Shown here: piece by piece, positions 41,249-42,454 of the stretch | Position numbering within the stretch: position 1 is the first letter of the stretch | Layout: every line of letters starts with the position of its first letter | DNA from: Arthrobacter sp. ES3-54 | GTDB lineage: Bacteria > Actinomycetota > Actinomycetes > Actinomycetales > Micrococcaceae | DNA: 42,454 nt | NCBI RefSeq assembly: GCF_029504395.1 | Contig: NZ_JAQFIF010000023.1 | Coordinates: forward strand, 1-42,454 | Direction of reading: 5' to 3' | Translations under genes and position numbers: made by a program | Notes under the pieces: model-generated | What the model was told of the DNA's origin: nothing | Database searches by the model: none | What the model saw: the letters and a program-made list of their open reading frames with translations, nothing else

Positions 41249-42270
41249 CGGCCGCCGTCCACAGCGCTTTCGCGCCGCAGGCCGTTGACCTGCTGACCTT
41301 TGGCGAGTCCATGGTCTCGCTGCGGTCCACCGGCCCGCTGTCCGCCGGCGGCACCCTGGGCATGCACGTGGCCGGGGCGGAATCGAACGTGGCCGTCGGG
41401 GTTGCCCGGCTCGGGCACAGCGTCACCTGGGCCGGGGTGGTCGGCGCCGACCCGCATGGCGAGTACATCCTGCGGCAGCTGCGCGCCGAGGGGATCGGAC
41501 TGCGGCACCGGATTGACGCCGCACGGAACACCGGGGTGATGTTCCTCGAACAACGCACGGCGGATGTCACCCGGGCCTTCTACTACCGCGCCGGTTCCGC
41601 CGGATCCACCCTCGGCCGGGAGGACCTGGACCATGCCTTGAGCGCCGGTGCCCGGATCCTGCACCTGACCGGCATCACCGCCGCCCTCAGCCCGGACGCC
41701 AGAAAGGCGGTGGAGTACGCGGCCGAGCGCGCGGCCGCCGAAGGCATGGAAGTCTCCCTTGACGTTAATTACCGCAGCAAGCTCTGGTCCCGGGAGGAGG
41801 CCCGCGCTGTGCTCACACCGCTTGCCCGGCACGCCAGCATCGTGATCGCCTCCGACGACGAGCTCGGGCTGGTCGCGGCGGCGGTCGGGGCGGTCCCGGC
41901 CGGAACAAGGGACCGCGACGCCGGTGCCGACGCCGGCGAAACGGCTATGGCCGCCGAACTGCTGGACCGCGGGGTCCGGGAAGTCGTGGTCAAGCGCGGC
42001 GCCGCCGGAGCCGGCGTCCACACCGCCGACGGATGCTGGGAGGCACCCGCCGTGCCGGTGACCAGCATCGATACTGTGGGGGCCGGGGACGCCTTCACCG
42101 CCGGTTACCTTTCGGCCCTGCTCGACGGCGCCGACGTTGCCGGCCGCCTGCAGCGCGGCGCCCTGACGGGAGCCTTTGCAGTCAGCACCGCCGGGGACTG
42201 GGAAGGCCTGCCGGGCCGCGCGGAGCTGGCGCTGCTCGGGAGCACCCCGGGCGGAACCACGCAGCGCTGA
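41245..42270 (+). CDS. PfkB-type 2-keto-3-deoxygluconate/galactonate kinase
   Basis: A 341-residue ribokinase/PfkB-family kinase. The N-terminal LTFGESMVSLRSTGPL is typical of KDG kinases; a sugar-binding segment AGAESNVAVGVARLG follows. The C-terminal signature DTVGAGDAFTAGYL (about 272-285) holds the catalytic Asp. It should phosphorylate 2-keto-3-deoxygalactonate (or KDG) for the adjacent aldolase. It is unrelated to enterobacterial DgoK, a different fold, so the function has been taken by a PfkB enzyme. The GTG start overlaps the aldolase stop. The 3' end, including the stop, lies in a 30-bp tandem duplication. Confidence 0.87.
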   Translation: MTAAVHSAFAPQAVDLLTFGESMVSLRSTGPLSAGGTLGMHVAGAESNVAVGVARLGHSVTWAGVVGADPHGEYILRQLRAEGIGLRHRIDAARNTGVMFLEQRTADVTRAFYYRAGSAGSTLGREDLDHALSAGARILHLTGITAALSPDARKAVEYAAERAAAEGMEVSLDVNYRSKLWSREEARAVLTPLARHASIVIASDDELGLVAAAVGAVPAGTRDRDAGADAGETAMAAELLDRGVREVVVKRGAAGAGVHTADGCWEAPAVPVTSIDTVGAGDAFTAGYLSALLDGADVAGRLQRGALTGAFAVSTAGDWEGLPGRAELALLGSTPGGTTQR

Positions 42271-42307
42271 CCCGCCTCGGGCGGAACCACGCAGCGCTGA
42301 CTCGCCG
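42248..42307. repeat. 30-bp tandem duplication over kinase stop
   Basis: Two adjacent 30-bp units (42248-42277 and 42278-42307) agree at 28 of 30 positions. Each contains GCGGAACCACGCAGCGCTGA, which includes the kinase stop codon. The duplication leaves the encoded protein unchanged. It resembles replication slippage. Confidence 0.85.
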
Positions 42308-42392
42308 CTGACCCGGGCCGCCCCGGGAAGCCATCAGCGCCGCCGCCCATTCATCGGGCAAGACACCCCGAAAGACCAGAAAAGGACCTGTT

Positions 42393-42454
42393 GTGAAAAT
42401 CATTGCCGCTGAAGTCTTTGTGACCAGCCCCTCCCGGAACTTCGTGACCCTGCG
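42393..42454 (+). CDS. ManD/RspA-type sugar-acid dehydratase, cut by window end
   Basis: Only the first 20 codons are present: a GTG start after AAAGGA, reading MKIIAAEVFVTSPSRNFVTL and then Arg. This opening is characteristic of the D-mannonate dehydratase/RspA group of the enolase superfamily. It would dehydrate D-mannonate or D-gluconate to 2-keto-3-deoxygluconate, which the upstream kinase and aldolase could use. The function of the full gene cannot be judged from this piece. Confidence 0.7.
   Translation, partial: MKIIAAEVFVTSPSRNFVTL

Overview
The window is high-GC DNA, densely coded on both strands. It probably comes from a soil actinobacterium of the Micrococcaceae (Arthrobacter/Pseudarthrobacter type). 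This rests on G/C-ending codons, frequent GTG starts, GAF-ANTAR and DUF2630 proteins, FadR-type GntR regulators and a rich sugar-acid catabolism. No rRNA, tRNA, CRISPR array, insertion sequence or phage gene was seen. The first ~114 bases are poly-G/poly-C and look like an assembly or sequencing artefact.

Layout. (1) 146-5343: a metallo-beta-lactamase-fold hydrolase, a membrane glycosyltransferase with a C-terminal PilZ domain, a small Cys-containing protein, a DUF1992 protein and an NmrA-like NAD(P)-binding protein. (2) 5344-8400: an NCS1 (CodB-type) permease and a six-helix membrane protein, each bounded by copies of a 68-bp palindromic repeat. The gap in front of the permease holds two decayed gene tails that match genes elsewhere in the window. 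(3) 8421-15629: a divergent GntR regulator and a six-gene operon (MFS transporter, DhaKL-type kinase, RpiB-type isomerase, TIM-type isomerase, xylose-isomerase-like TIM barrel, phosphogluconate-dehydrogenase-like oxidoreductase). The set fits oxidation and decarboxylation of D-apionate to L-erythrulose, then phosphorylation and two isomerisations to D-erythrose 4-phosphate. A perfect 14-bp operator-like palindrome overlaps the operon promoter. (4) 15680-16600: an F420/NADP-type oxidoreductase between two more palindromic repeats. (5) 16654-23556: a small acidic protein, an LssY_C membrane protein, a NarL-type two-component pair, a secreted subtilisin and an ammonium transporter with Glu in place of the first pore histidine. 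(6) 23737-33045: a CapA-like protein, DUF2630, a Na+/H+ antiporter ending in a UBP-type zinc finger, a DJ-1/PfpI protein, a VOC protein, an alpha/beta hydrolase, a GAF-ANTAR regulator, a phosphoribosyltransferase-hydrolase fusion and an SRPBCC protein. (7) 33281-42454: sugar and sugar-acid catabolism, with an epimerase/dehydrogenase, an aldo/keto reductase, a GntR regulator, an ABC sugar importer without its ATPase, D-galactonate dehydratase, KDPGal aldolase, a KDG/KDGal kinase and the first codons of a ManD/RspA-type dehydratase cut by the window end.

The two catabolic blocks share a plan: a divergent FadR-type regulator in front of an uptake system and overlapping enzyme genes. The most unusual structural feature is the palindromic repeat family. 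All five copies seen lie within 11 kb, directly downstream of gene ends, and they bracket single-gene modules whose decayed 3' ends reappear on both sides of one copy.
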